Shown here piece after piece: positions 1 to 7,423 of a stretch of 64,000 nucleotides of DNA. Position 1 is the stretch's first letter, and every line of letters starts with the position of its first letter. Below the pieces are notes generated by a model. It made no database searches. It was not told the DNA's origin and saw only the letters and a list, made by a program, of their open reading frames with translations. A program made the translations under genes and the position numbers. Origin of the DNA: Clostridiaceae bacterium (GTDB taxonomy: Bacteria > Bacillota > Clostridia > Oscillospirales > QAMX01); assembly GCA_018384365.1 (NCBI GenBank), contig JAHAYX010000054.1, positions 1 to 64,000 on the forward strand. The letters run 5' to 3'.

Positions 1-21
1 AGACGCTGAATAACATAGAAG

Positions 22-67
22 CAGGCAAGGCAGTTCACCGATAATGGGGGCTGCCTTGCCTGTTTTT
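22..67 (+). terminator. Intrinsic terminator of a gene upstream of the window
   Basis: A 12-bp perfect stem (22-33 with 51-62) is followed by a T run at 62-67. The first 13 bases could be the end of an upstream plus-strand gene (in-frame TAA at 11-13), but that gene lies outside the window. Confidence 0.75.
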
Positions 68-173
68 CTAATTGCCGATTTTCTTCTTTCGCGGTCCTCG
101 CGGTTTGGATTCGGGACGCTTGATAACACCATTCGGAAAGTAGGTGTTTTCGTATCTGTCGAAATAAACAAAT

Positions 174-214
174 AATCCGAACCCGTCTCCCACAGGGAAG
201 ATTTGGTTCGGATT
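174..214 (-). terminator. Hairpin downstream of tRNA-Leu
   Basis: A 10-bp perfect inverted repeat (174-183 and 205-214) lies 10 bases past the tRNA 3' end. On the minus strand it is followed by a T-rich but interrupted stretch, so it is a plausible terminator for the tRNA transcript, though weaker than the others in the window. Confidence 0.5.
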
Positions 215-223
215 ATATTGCTT

Positions 224-310
224 TGGTGCCGGTGGCGGGGGTCGAACCCGCACCCTGTTGCCAGGACTGGATTTTGAGTCCAGCACGTCTGCCAATTCCA
301 TCACACCGGC
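224..310 (-). tRNA. tRNA-Leu (anticodon CAA)
   Basis: The minus strand folds as a class II tRNA of 87 nt. The 5' acceptor GCCGGTG pairs with CACCGGC, followed by discriminator A and an encoded CCA. The anticodon stem CTGGA/TCCAG closes the loop CTCAAAA, giving anticodon CAA, which reads UUG. A long variable arm and the T loop GTTCGAC are present. The class II arm and anticodon together identify leucine. A strong promoter lies directly upstream. Confidence 0.95.
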
Positions 311-327
311 ATATTTATAACAATAAA

Positions 328-356
328 ACTATATCATACTGCGCCCGATTTTTCAA
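328..356 (-). promoter_or_regulatory. Promoter of tRNA-Leu
   Basis: Minus-strand -35 TTGAAA (351-356), 17-bp spacer and -10 TATAGT (328-333) end 17 bases upstream of the mature tRNA 5' end. Confidence 0.8.
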
Positions 357-426
357 GTGTTTTTTTACCGGCACACAAAAAAGAAGGGGATATCCCTGCA
401 CAGTGAAAAATACGGACCTGAAAGGG

Positions 427-462
427 TAAAAAAGTACCGTTTTCCGGCCGGAAAACGGTACC
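427..462 (-). terminator. Terminator of the HEAT-repeat gene
   Basis: A 12-bp perfect stem with loop GGCC (434-461) is followed on the minus strand by six T residues. It starts 15 bases after the stop codon of the gene. Confidence 0.85.
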
Positions 463-476
463 TAAAAGAATAGCTG

Positions 477-818
477 TTATCTTTCGTCGCTCGCGATAAT
501 CTGCGCAATGGCTTCCTGGCAGACCGGAACGATGGACGCATTTGCTTCCTGCGTCATAATGTTACGGATGTGCTCAGCACCGGCTTTTCTGCCATTGACG
601 CCGAGAGCCATGACCGCAGCCTTACGTACGTTAATATCACCATTGCGAACCAGGTCAACCAGGGTGTTAAACGCTTCGTCCTGCTTAATAGGACCAAGTG
701 CGGTTGCAACGGCCGCTCTGACTTCCGGCTCCTTGGCAAGAGCCAGCTTGCAGAGTTTTTTTAGTTTCTTCTTCTCGCCCAAAACAGCAATTTTGGCGAC
801 TTTCTTCTCGGTGCTCAA
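477..818 (-). CDS. Small HEAT-repeat protein
   Basis: This 113-residue cytoplasmic protein consists almost entirely of two to three HEAT/PBS-type alpha-helical repeats, seen as recurring segments such as EPEVRAAVATALG and DINVRKAAVMALG. Such repeats usually form protein-protein interaction surfaces; no catalytic motif is visible and the partner is unknown. The start is chosen as TTG at 818 because GAAGGAGGG lies 6-7 bases upstream; the longer frame from 893 would include the SD sequence itself. It is a single-gene unit with its own consensus promoter (929-957) and terminator (427-462), transcribed divergently from the HtrA gene. The fold is clear; the function is not. Confidence 0.8.
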   Translation of the reverse strand: MSTEKKVAKIAVLGEKKKLKKLCKLALAKEPEVRAAVATALGPIKQDEAFNTLVDLVRNGDINVRKAAVMALGVNGRKAGAEHIRNIMTQEANASIVPVCQEAIAQIIASDER

Positions 819-928
819 TGTTAACCCTCCTTCAATATCAAGACTCCCGCCGAAGCAGGAATCCAAGCCGAATCTCCCCGACCGGATACTCAAGAAAACA
901 TAGTGCCGGAAATGTTCGTATAATAGAA

Positions 929-957
929 ATAATACGCTTCCCCCTCTTTTGTGTCAA
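929..957 (-). promoter_or_regulatory. Sigma-A-type promoter of the HEAT-repeat gene
   Basis: Minus-strand TTGACA (952-957), 17-bp spacer and TATTAT (929-934). A leader of about 100 nt precedes the TTG start. Confidence 0.8.
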
Positions 958-1202
958 GTCATTTATCCGGTTTGTTGAAATTTGTTTACATTTGTAATTT
1001 GAAATTCCTGCGCACAGCATACATTTTTCTCGGGCTGCCGGGGAAAACTGCGGCGTGTATGGGACTGTGGACAAACGCGGAGAAACAGGTTTGAAGGCCG
1101 AAAGAATTCTTTGCTCGGAACACCGCCTGCGTTTACAATTTGTTTAAAAAATGTACATAATTGATTGGGATAAAAATTACAGGATTTCAAAAAAAGGAAC
1201 AC

Positions 1203-1237
1203 ACCTGCGTCACAATACACAGGTATACTATGTGACG
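1203..1237 (+). promoter_or_regulatory. Possible regulated promoter/operator of the HtrA gene
   Basis: A -10 like TATACT (1224-1229) has no good -35. It sits inside a 7-bp inverted repeat CGTCACA/TGTGACG (1208-1214 and 1231-1237), with a second short repeat ACCTG/CAGGT (1203-1207 and 1220-1224). The poor -35 and the symmetry suggest an activator or repressor site, as expected for a stress protease, but the factor is not identifiable. Confidence 0.45.
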
Positions 1238-1263
1238 TAAGAAAGAAACGAGGAGGAATTGAT

Positions 1264-2601
1264 ATGAAGAACGATTACGGCGAAAACAACCGTTATGCTT
1301 TTCAAGTGGAAGGTTTTGAGCAGCCGGCTCAGGAACCGCATGAAATCACTGTACCGCAGGCTGCAGAGTCTGCCCCGGTGGTCGACCAGAAGTACGTGAA
1401 AAAAATGCTGACGCGCGTGGTTGCGCTCTCTGTTGCGCTTGCGCTGCTGCTGGGCGGCGGCCTTGGTGTTTTGCTGAACCGCTTTGTGTTCACGGAAAAC
1501 GGTCACGAGGACAGCGCGCAAATGGCGGAATCTGACGGTACGGATGCTCCGCAGGAGACGGGAGATACCCAGCTGCCGCCTGCCGCACCGAATACGCAGG
1601 ATACCAACCAGGGAATCTCCAATCTGCTGTACACGGAGAGCAATAACACCAGCCCCATGTCCACCGCCGACGTTGTGGCATCCGTTGAAGACAGTGTCGT
1701 CGCAATTACCGTGGAAATTGAAAATACCACAACGTATATGTATCAGAACTACAAGTATACGTCCGAAGCAAAAGGCTCCGGCGTCATTGTCAGCCCGGAT
1801 GGCTACATTGTAACCAATAATCACGTGATTGCCGACGCAACAAAAGTATATGTCACGCTTTCAAACGGCCAGAGCTATGATGCGACGGTCATCGGCGCCG
1901 ACGACGCCACGGATCTGGGCCTGATTAAAATCGAGGCAAAGGATCTGCTCGCTGCTAAATTCGGCGACAGCGAAGGTATCCGCAAGGGCGATGCGGCAAT
2001 TATCATCGGTAACCCGCTGGGTTATCTGGACGGCAGTGTTTCCGCCGGTGTAATCAGTGCAACCGGCCGTACTCTGAACTTCTCAGACGGCACAACGCTG
2101 CACAATCTGATTCAGACAGATGCAGCGGTCAACCCCGGCAATTCCGGCGGCGGCCTGTTTGACTCGTATGGCGCGTTGATCGGCGTGGTCTGCGCCAAGA
2201 CTTCCTCCACGGAAGTGGAGGGCCTGGGCTTTGCAATCCCGGTTTCCACCGTGCGTACCGTGATTCAGGATCTGAAGGATTACGGTTACGTGACGGGCCG
2301 TCCGGCACTGGGCATCAACGCCATTGAAGTGAACGATGCCTATACCGCAATGTATAACAAACTCCCGCGCCTGGGCGTTTATGTGACCGGTTTCATCAGC
2401 AGCGAAGCGGAAAATGGCTCCGAGCTGAAGATCGGCGACTGCATCGTGAGCATAAACGGCGTGGAGGTGACGACGACCTCCGAAATCCTGGCGGCGATTT
2501 ATCCGCTGTCGGTTGGCGATGAGGTGGAGGTTGTGGTTTACCGCAACAGCGAACTGGTAACCGTCAAAACAACGCTGGTTGAGCAGGATGAAAACTATTG
2601 A
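1264..2601 (+). CDS. HtrA/DegP-like membrane-anchored serine protease
   Basis: This 445-residue protein is an HtrA-family serine protease for quality control of exported or misfolded proteins. After a charged cytoplasmic tail of about 50 residues comes one membrane segment (about 51-76), a low-complexity acidic linker (about 80-130), the trypsin-like domain and one C-terminal PDZ domain (about 345-440). The catalytic triad is visible as His187 (TNNHVI), Asp217 (DATDLGL) and Ser294 (GNSGGG). The topology resembles Bacillus HtrA/YycK-type proteins with the protease outside the membrane. AGGAGG lies 7 bases before the ATG. It is monocistronic and followed by a terminator at 2629-2658. No two-component system is adjacent. 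Confidence 0.93.
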   Translation: MKNDYGENNRYAFQVEGFEQPAQEPHEITVPQAAESAPVVDQKYVKKMLTRVVALSVALALLLGGGLGVLLNRFVFTENGHEDSAQMAESDGTDAPQETGDTQLPPAAPNTQDTNQGISNLLYTESNNTSPMSTADVVASVEDSVVAITVEIENTTTYMYQNYKYTSEAKGSGVIVSPDGYIVTNNHVIADATKVYVTLSNGQSYDATVIGADDATDLGLIKIEAKDLLAAKFGDSEGIRKGDAAIIIGNPLGYLDGSVSAGVISATGRTLNFSDGTTLHNLIQTDAAVNPGNSGGGLFDSYGALIGVVCAKTSSTEVEGLGFAIPVSTVRTVIQDLKDYGYVTGRPALGINAIEVNDAYTAMYNKLPRLGVYVTGFISSEAENGSELKIGDCIVSINGVEVTTTSEILAAIYPLSVGDEVEVVVYRNSELVTVKTTLVEQDENY

Positions 2602-2628
2602 ATCTGCGCGTTCTGCATGAATTTTTTG

Positions 2629-2658
2629 CCCCGCAGGGTGATTCCCTGTGGGGTTTTC
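2629..2658 (+). terminator. Terminator of the HtrA gene
   Basis: A stem CCCCGCAGGG/CCCTGTGGGG (2629-2653) is followed by TTTTCTC. Confidence 0.85.
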
Positions 2659-2660
2659 TC

Positions 2661-2689
2661 TTTACAGGCCCGGCGGTTTGTGATATGAT
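2661..2689 (+). promoter_or_regulatory. Promoter of the metallophosphoesterase gene
   Basis: TTTACA (2661-2666), 17-bp spacer, TATGAT (2684-2689), about 55 bases upstream of the start codon. Confidence 0.75.
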
Positions 2690-2743
2690 GAAATAAATGG
2701 TTCGCGGGCTGAAACATCGCCCGGTAAGGAAAGGAATGATATC

Positions 2744-3592
2744 ATGAAAATTGGTCTCATCACCGATTGTCATGCCGCACTGAAACCGGCGGAGGATAAT
2801 AAGTACTACGCGCATTCATTTGTCAAATTCCAGGATTCCTGTGCTTATTTTTTGCGTGACCACGTGGATTTTGTCGTCAATCTCGGTGATGTTTACCAGA
2901 GCGTCGGCGATCCGGCAAAGACGGAGGAAGCGCTGAAACGCATGGTGTTTCCGCGCATGATGGCGCGTGCGCCGTTTCTCCATGTGTTGGGCAATAACGA
3001 TGTAGTGGATTATACCAAGGCGGATTTCCTGGAGCTGATGCGCGATCCTGTCAGGCTGCTGGGCCGTCCGATCGGCCGCCGCAGCGCACCGCAGATCGAG
3101 GTGGAGCCGAAGGATTCCTGGTATTACAGTTTTGAACGTGAGGGCTGGAAATTTGTCGTACTGGACACGAACTATGACAAGAACGGCAACAGTTATGAGC
3201 ATACCAGTTATGACTGCCGCGAAGCCTATGTCAATCCGGCGCAGCTGGCGTGGCTGGAAGAACAGCTTGCCGGCGGAATGCCCACCGTTGTTTTCACGCA
3301 CGGCAATCTGGATATCCACGAAAGCCCTCTTGCGGAGATATGCCGCACGGCAAATGCCGCCGAGGTGCGCAGCGTGCTGGAAAAGGCCGGGGATGTGAAA
3401 CTGGTGCTGCAGGGCCATGATCATTTTGGCGGATACAGTAAAATCAACGGAATTCCTTACGTTACGCTGCACGCTACCGTGCTGAATAAATATTATCCGG
3501 ACCACTGCTCCTGCGCCGTGATGGAAATCGGCACGGACGCCATTGACATCCGCGGCTTTGAGGATCAGCCGGGCTATCGCATTGAACTGTAA
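2744..3592 (+). CDS. Calcineurin-like metallophosphoesterase
   Basis: This 282-residue protein carries the ordered metal-binding motifs of the calcineurin-like phosphoesterase family: D8-x-H10 near the N-terminus (TDCH), GDV at about 47, GNND at about 84, a histidine in THGN at about 187 and GHDH at about 225. These bind two metal ions and hydrolyse phosphoester bonds. No signal peptide or membrane segment is seen, so it should be cytoplasmic. Substrate cannot be told from sequence; relatives act on cyclic nucleotides, nucleotides or ADP-ribose derivatives. AAGGAAAGGA precedes the ATG. Monocistronic, with its own promoter and a terminator shared with convergent metA. Confidence 0.9.
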   Translation: MKIGLITDCHAALKPAEDNKYYAHSFVKFQDSCAYFLRDHVDFVVNLGDVYQSVGDPAKTEEALKRMVFPRMMARAPFLHVLGNNDVVDYTKADFLELMRDPVRLLGRPIGRRSAPQIEVEPKDSWYYSFEREGWKFVVLDTNYDKNGNSYEHTSYDCREAYVNPAQLAWLEEQLAGGMPTVVFTHGNLDIHESPLAEICRTANAAEVRSVLEKAGDVKLVLQGHDHFGGYSKINGIPYVTLHATVLNKYYPDHCSCAVMEIGTDAIDIRGFEDQPGYRIEL

Positions 3593-3631
3593 AGCGGCCG
3601 CGCCTTTGCAAAATTTCATACCCGAATACAG

Positions 3632-3675
3632 AAAAAGCCTCCTGACCGGTGAAAACCGGACGGGAGGCTTTTTTT
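3632..3675. terminator. Bidirectional terminator between the phosphoesterase gene and metA
   Basis: The stem AAGCCTCC/GGAGGCTT has A5 on its left and T7 on its right, so it can end transcription from both convergent genes. Confidence 0.85.
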
Positions 3676-3702
3676 GCGTGTTGGGATCGCAGGGAGGGTC
3701 GG

Positions 3703-4617
3703 TTACAGTCTTTCCAGATCAAATGGCGTCGTCTGGTAAACGTAGTAGTTCAGCCAGTTTGTGAAAAGCAGGGTGGAATTGGAACGCCAGGTGACGGGCG
3801 GATGCATGGTTGGGATATCATTTGGGAAATAATTGACAGGGAGGTCAATGTCCAGCCCCTTTTCCTTGTCGCGGAAATATTCGCGCGCCAGTGTGTCCGC
3901 ATCATATTCGGAGTGACCGGTGACATAAAATTCACGGCCATCCTGCCGCATGACGATATAGACGCCTGCCACATCGGATTCCGCGATGATGCGCAGTTCC
4001 GGATGCTTTGCAATGTCCTGCGCACGTACTTCCGTGTGGCGGGAATGCGGTGCGGAAAAATTATCGTTAAAGCCGCGCAGCAGCGGCTCGGTGTAATCCA
4101 GAACCCGGTGGCGGAACACGCCGAACATCTTTTTCTCCAGCGGATATTTGGGGATTCCGTAGCGGTAATAGAGCGCGGCCTGCGCAGCCCAGCAGATATT
4201 CAGAACAGAATAGACGTTTTTGTGCGCCCAGTCCAGAATTTCGCATAACTCCGGCCAGTAATCCACCTCTTCAAAGGTGAGATTTTCCACCGGAGCGCCG
4301 GTGATGATCATGCCGTCGTACCGTCTGCCGCGGATCTGGTCAAAGGTCTTATAAAAGGAAGCCAGATGTTCTTCCGAGGTGTTTTTGGAGACATGGCTGG
4401 ACGTTTGGAGCAGGTCGATTTCGATTTGCAGAGGCGTGTTGGAAAGCCGGCGCAGCAGTTGCGTTTCTGTTGCAACCTTTGTGGGCATCAGATTTAAAAT
4501 CACAATCCGAAGAGGACGAATATCCTGCCTGAGTGCGCGGTTTTCCGTCATCACAAAAATATTTTCACTTTCCAGAACTGCGCGTGCGGGCAGCGCGTCC
4601 GGTATTTTGATCGGCAT
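3703..4617 (-). CDS. metA: Homoserine O-acetyltransferase (MetA family)
   Basis: This 304-residue enzyme acylates homoserine, the first committed step of methionine synthesis. The family's catalytic residues are in place: Cys142 (NICWAA), His235 (TGHSEY) and Glu237. Position 111 is Glu (GAPVEN). Within the MetA family, Glu111 is associated with acetyl-CoA and Gly111 (as in E. coli) with succinyl-CoA, so the acetyl-transferring type is inferred. TGAGGAG precedes the ATG. Its promoter is only about 40 bases upstream of the start, leaving no room for a SAM riboswitch or T-box, so control of methionine synthesis must act elsewhere. No other met gene is adjacent. Confidence 0.94.
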   Translation of the reverse strand: MPIKIPDALPARAVLESENIFVMTENRALRQDIRPLRIVILNLMPTKVATETQLLRRLSNTPLQIEIDLLQTSSHVSKNTSEEHLASFYKTFDQIRGRRYDGMIITGAPVENLTFEEVDYWPELCEILDWAHKNVYSVLNICWAAQAALYYRYGIPKYPLEKKMFGVFRHRVLDYTEPLLRGFNDNFSAPHSRHTEVRAQDIAKHPELRIIAESDVAGVYIVMRQDGREFYVTGHSEYDADTLAREYFRDKEKGLDIDLPVNYFPNDIPTMHPPVTWRSNSTLLFTNWLNYYVYQTTPFDLERL

Positions 4618-4659
4618 ATTGATTTTCTCCTCAGTTTTTACAGGATTTACTTAAAAAAT

Positions 4660-4688
4660 ATTGTACCATAGATTCGGAATCTGTGCAA
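4660..4688 (-). promoter_or_regulatory. Promoter of metA
   Basis: Minus-strand TTGCAC (4683-4688), 17-bp spacer, TACAAT (4660-4665). The resulting leader is about 35 nt. Confidence 0.8.
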
Positions 4689-4703
4689 GAGCGGGGAAAA
4701 CAG

Positions 4704-4732
4704 TTTACCTGCTGTCCGGTTTTTGCTATAAT
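4704..4732 (+). promoter_or_regulatory. Promoter of the rodA-like operon
   Basis: TTTACC (4704-4709), 17-bp spacer, TATAAT (4727-4732). Transcription from here starts after the upstream in-frame ATG at 4683, which fixes the start of the gene at 4764. Confidence 0.8.
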
Positions 4733-4763
4733 ACATCTATGGTCGGAAAGTGTGAGGCCAGCT

Positions 4764-5897
4764 ATGAAAAAAATGCTCTCGTCAGTCCGGAACTATGCCG
4801 TGCAGGTGGACAAGCTTCTGCTGCTTCTTTGTCTGCTGGCAAGCTGTTATGGCCTTGCGCTGATTTACAGCGCAACCTACAGCTATCAGACGGCGCAGTA
4901 TGTCAGCACGCAGGCGGCGGCAATCTGCCTGGGAACGGCGGCCTATCTCCTTGCAGCCGCAGTGGATATCCGACCCTTCGCGCGGTATTATGCCGTGCTG
5001 TTTCTGCTGAATCTGCTGCTTTTGGGAAGTCTGCATTTCTGGGGTGTCGGGGACGGAAACAGAAGCTGGATACGCTTCGGCGGCTTCGGTATGCAGCCGG
5101 CGGAGCTTGGAAAGATCCTGTTTATCGTATCGTTTGCGGGTCAGCTTGCCCACGGCCGAAAAAACGGGATGCGCCTGCGCGATATTCTGGCGCTGCTTGC
5201 GCACGCAGGCGTGGTATGCCTGTTTGTGATGGCCTTTTCCCGCGACGACGGCATGACGCTGGCATTTTTATTCATTGCGCTCTTTATGGCATTTGCAGCA
5301 GGCGTGCGCGGCCTGTGGTTTTTGGCCGGCGGAACGGCAGTGGCGGCGGCTTTGCCGCTTCTTTGGACATTTCTCTTCAATAATTACCAAAAAGCGCGAA
5401 TCCTGGCTGTGTTTGAACCGGAAAAGTATCCGGATACTGCGTATCAGGCCATGCAGACCTCTCATGCAATTGCATCCGGCGGTCTGACCGGACGCGGATT
5501 TCTGCAGGGCACGCAGACACAGTACAGCCTGATCCCGACGAAGCACACCGATTCGATCCTTGCCGTGGCAGGGGAAGAACTGGGATTTGCAGGCTGTGCG
5601 GCAGTCCTTCTGCTGCTGGCTTTGATGATAGCGCGCTGCCTTGCAGCAGCTTTCCGCGCGCACGATGACGCTTCGGCACTGACTGCTGCGGGAATTGCGG
5701 GAATGCTGGCTTTTCAAACGGTTTTGAATGTCGGAATGAACATCGGCGTGCTGCCGGTTGTGGGATTGACGCTTCCGTTTTTCAGCTATGGAGGCACCAG
5801 TATTGTAACCATGTATCTGGCCATGGGCGTGGCGGCGGGAATCCGCCGCGTGGCGCGCATGGAGAAAACTGATAGAGATCTGGGAGGATCATCATGA
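4764..5897 (+). CDS. RodA/FtsW/SpoVE family peptidoglycan glycosyltransferase
   Basis: This 377-residue polytopic membrane protein belongs to the SEDS family, which polymerises lipid II into glycan strands for elongation (RodA), division (FtsW) or spore cortex (SpoVE). About ten hydrophobic segments are visible. Family signatures include RSWIRFGGFGMQPAELGK after the third or fourth helix and the C-terminal LPFFSYGGTS loop. No penicillin-binding protein or mre gene is adjacent, so the subtype cannot be assigned; RodA is favoured because the gene is outside a division cluster. Its stop overlaps the next start by four bases (ATGA), implying co-translation. Confidence 0.88.
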   Translation: MKKMLSSVRNYAVQVDKLLLLLCLLASCYGLALIYSATYSYQTAQYVSTQAAAICLGTAAYLLAAAVDIRPFARYYAVLFLLNLLLLGSLHFWGVGDGNRSWIRFGGFGMQPAELGKILFIVSFAGQLAHGRKNGMRLRDILALLAHAGVVCLFVMAFSRDDGMTLAFLFIALFMAFAAGVRGLWFLAGGTAVAAALPLLWTFLFNNYQKARILAVFEPEKYPDTAYQAMQTSHAIASGGLTGRGFLQGTQTQYSLIPTKHTDSILAVAGEELGFAGCAAVLLLLALMIARCLAAAFRAHDDASALTAAGIAGMLAFQTVLNVGMNIGVLPVVGLTLPFFSYGGTSIVTMYLAMGVAAGIRRVARMEKTDRDLGGSS

Positions 5898-6856
5898 AAA
5901 AAATTGTTATTGTATCGCAGTTTAATGAGGACTGCCGGGCCATACTCACAGAGGCGGCGGGAGACGCGGCGCTTATTTTCTCTTCGCCGGAAGCGGCGAC
6001 GCCCGAACTGATTGCGGACGCCGGGATGATCGTGGGACCGATTGCACCGTCGCTCTTACCGGAGGCCAAAAATCTCGAAGTTCTGCAGCTGCAGTCGGCG
6101 GGCGCCGATGCCTACATAAAGCCGGGCATTCTGCCGGAAACGGTGGATCTCTGCAATGCAACCGGCGCGTATGGACTCGCCGTGGCGGAGCATTTGTTTG
6201 CCGGTATTCTGGCCGGAATGAAAAAACTGCATCTTTACCGCGATAACCAGCGCGAATGTTGCTGGAAGGGACTGGGACTGGTCGGTACCATGCAGGACGC
6301 CGTCGTACTGATCATTGGCCCGGGCGATATCGGCGGAACGCTTGCCGTGATGTGCCGTGCGCTGGGGGCGCGTATCCTCTGTGTCCGGCGCCGCAAAACG
6401 GAAAAACCGGACTTCGCCGATGAAATGTATACCATTGACGAGCTGGACGCGGTTCTGCCGCGCGCAGATATTGTGGCACTTGCTGTTCCCGGCGCGCCGG
6501 ATACGGTGCATCTGCTCTCCCGCGCGCGTATTGCTCTGCTGAAGGACGGCGCGATTGTCGCAAACGGCGGACGCGGCACGGCAATTGACACGGATGCTCT
6601 GGCCGACGCCGTGGACAGCGGGAAAGTAGGCTATGCCTTCCTGGATGTGACGGATCCCGAACCTCTGCCGCCGGAGCATCCGCTCTGGAAGAAGCCAAAC
6701 GTCTTTCTCACACCGCACGTCGCGGGTGGCTATAACATGATGGAAACGCAGTTCCGCATTGCCCGCGTGGTGGCGCGGAATATCCGCCATTATCTGGCGG
6801 ACGAACCGCGGGAGAATATTGTGGACCGGAAAACCGGTTACCGCAGACCGCAGTGA
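5894..6856 (+). CDS. D-isomer-specific 2-hydroxyacid dehydrogenase family protein
   Basis: This 320-residue NAD(P)-dependent oxidoreductase has the family's split substrate-binding domain around a Rossmann domain. The nucleotide-binding turn is GPGDIGG (about residues 142-148), followed by the ANGGRG segment that carries the substrate-binding Arg (about 229-234). The C-terminal LTPHVAGG supplies the catalytic His, and the conserved Glu lies in DPEPLPPEHPLW. It would interconvert a 2-keto acid and a D-2-hydroxy acid; the substrate is unknown. The start overlaps the rodA-like stop by four bases. Linkage to a SEDS gene suggests cell-wall or housekeeping metabolism, but this is only inference. 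Confidence 0.88.
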   Translation: MKKIVIVSQFNEDCRAILTEAAGDAALIFSSPEAATPELIADAGMIVGPIAPSLLPEAKNLEVLQLQSAGADAYIKPGILPETVDLCNATGAYGLAVAEHLFAGILAGMKKLHLYRDNQRECCWKGLGLVGTMQDAVVLIIGPGDIGGTLAVMCRALGARILCVRRRKTEKPDFADEMYTIDELDAVLPRADIVALAVPGAPDTVHLLSRARIALLKDGAIVANGGRGTAIDTDALADAVDSGKVGYAFLDVTDPEPLPPEHPLWKKPNVFLTPHVAGGYNMMETQFRIARVVARNIRHYLADEPRENIVDRKTGYRRPQ

Positions 6857-6885
6857 CAGACAGAAAACAGGAAAGGGGCAGCAGT

Positions 6886-7377
6886 ATGCCGAAGATTCAG
6901 GATCTTATCCGGGAAATGATTCGCTTTTATGCCGGAGATCCGGCGCGGATCCAGCATTTTCTCAAAGTTCACAGTTTCGCCCGATTGATTGGACAGTGCG
7001 AGGGGTTGGATGCGGAAACCCTGCTGACGCTGGAAGCGGCGGCAGTCGTGCATGATATCGGCATCAAACCCGCCGAGCAAAAATACGGAAGCGCCTCGGG
7101 TTCTTTACAGGAGCAGGAGGGGCCGCCGCTTGCGGAGGAACTGCTGACACGGCTTGGTTTTGACGCAGCCCGAACGGCGCGTGTGGCCTATCTTGTGGGG
7201 CACCATCATACCTATTCATCGATTGACGGCGCCGATTATCAGATTCTGGTGGAGGCGGATTTCCTGGTGAATCATTTCGAGGGAAACTCCTCTCCGGCGG
7301 CCATCGGGGCCACCTTACACACTATCTTCAGAACACAGACCGGGAAAGACATCTGCCGGGAAATGTTCGCCCTGTAA
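6886..7377 (+). CDS. HD-domain hydrolase
   Basis: This 163-residue protein contains an HD metal-dependent phosphohydrolase core: His29 (KVHSFA), His56-Asp57 (VVHDIG), the HHH cluster near residues 106-108 and a downstream Asp (VEADFLV). Small stand-alone HD proteins of this kind hydrolyse nucleotides or related phosphate esters; the substrate is not inferable. The ATG at 6886 is chosen because GGAAAGGGG lies 7-9 bases upstream, whereas the in-frame GTG at 6853 has no SD sequence. It follows the dehydrogenase gene by 29 bases and is probably in the same operon. Confidence 0.82.
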   Translation: MPKIQDLIREMIRFYAGDPARIQHFLKVHSFARLIGQCEGLDAETLLTLEAAAVVHDIGIKPAEQKYGSASGSLQEQEGPPLAEELLTRLGFDAARTARVAYLVGHHHTYSSIDGADYQILVEADFLVNHFEGNSSPAAIGATLHTIFRTQTGKDICREMFAL

Positions 7378-7423
7378 ATTTGGCCGGAGACAGACGGGGC
7401 TGCAAGGAATCAGGTGAAAGCAT

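Larger units (their letters stand above)
819..1263. other. Intergenic region between divergent HEAT and HtrA genes
   Basis: This 445-bp gap has no credible gene. It holds the minus-strand promoter at 929-957, an imperfect inverted repeat (CACAGCATACA at 1013-1023 with TGTATG...CTGTG at 1056-1069), an AT-rich block at 1130-1190 and the HtrA promoter/operator near 1203-1237. Confidence 0.7.

Noticed and set aside
68-304. Minus-strand reading frame of 78 codons over the tRNA
   Set aside because: Its first third is the tRNA-Leu itself read as protein. The remainder between tRNA and terminator has no start with SD sequence, so I do not call it a gene.
1228-1824. Minus-strand frame of 198 codons opposite the HtrA gene
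   Set aside because: It is the antisense of a clear protease gene, has low-complexity translation and lacks an SD sequence.
2816-3619. 267-codon frame opposite the metallophosphoesterase
   Set aside because: Antisense shadow caused by GC-biased codon positions; the sense frame carries all family motifs.
4618-4660. SAM riboswitch before metA
   Set aside because: The promoter lies about 40 bases from the start codon, leaving no room.
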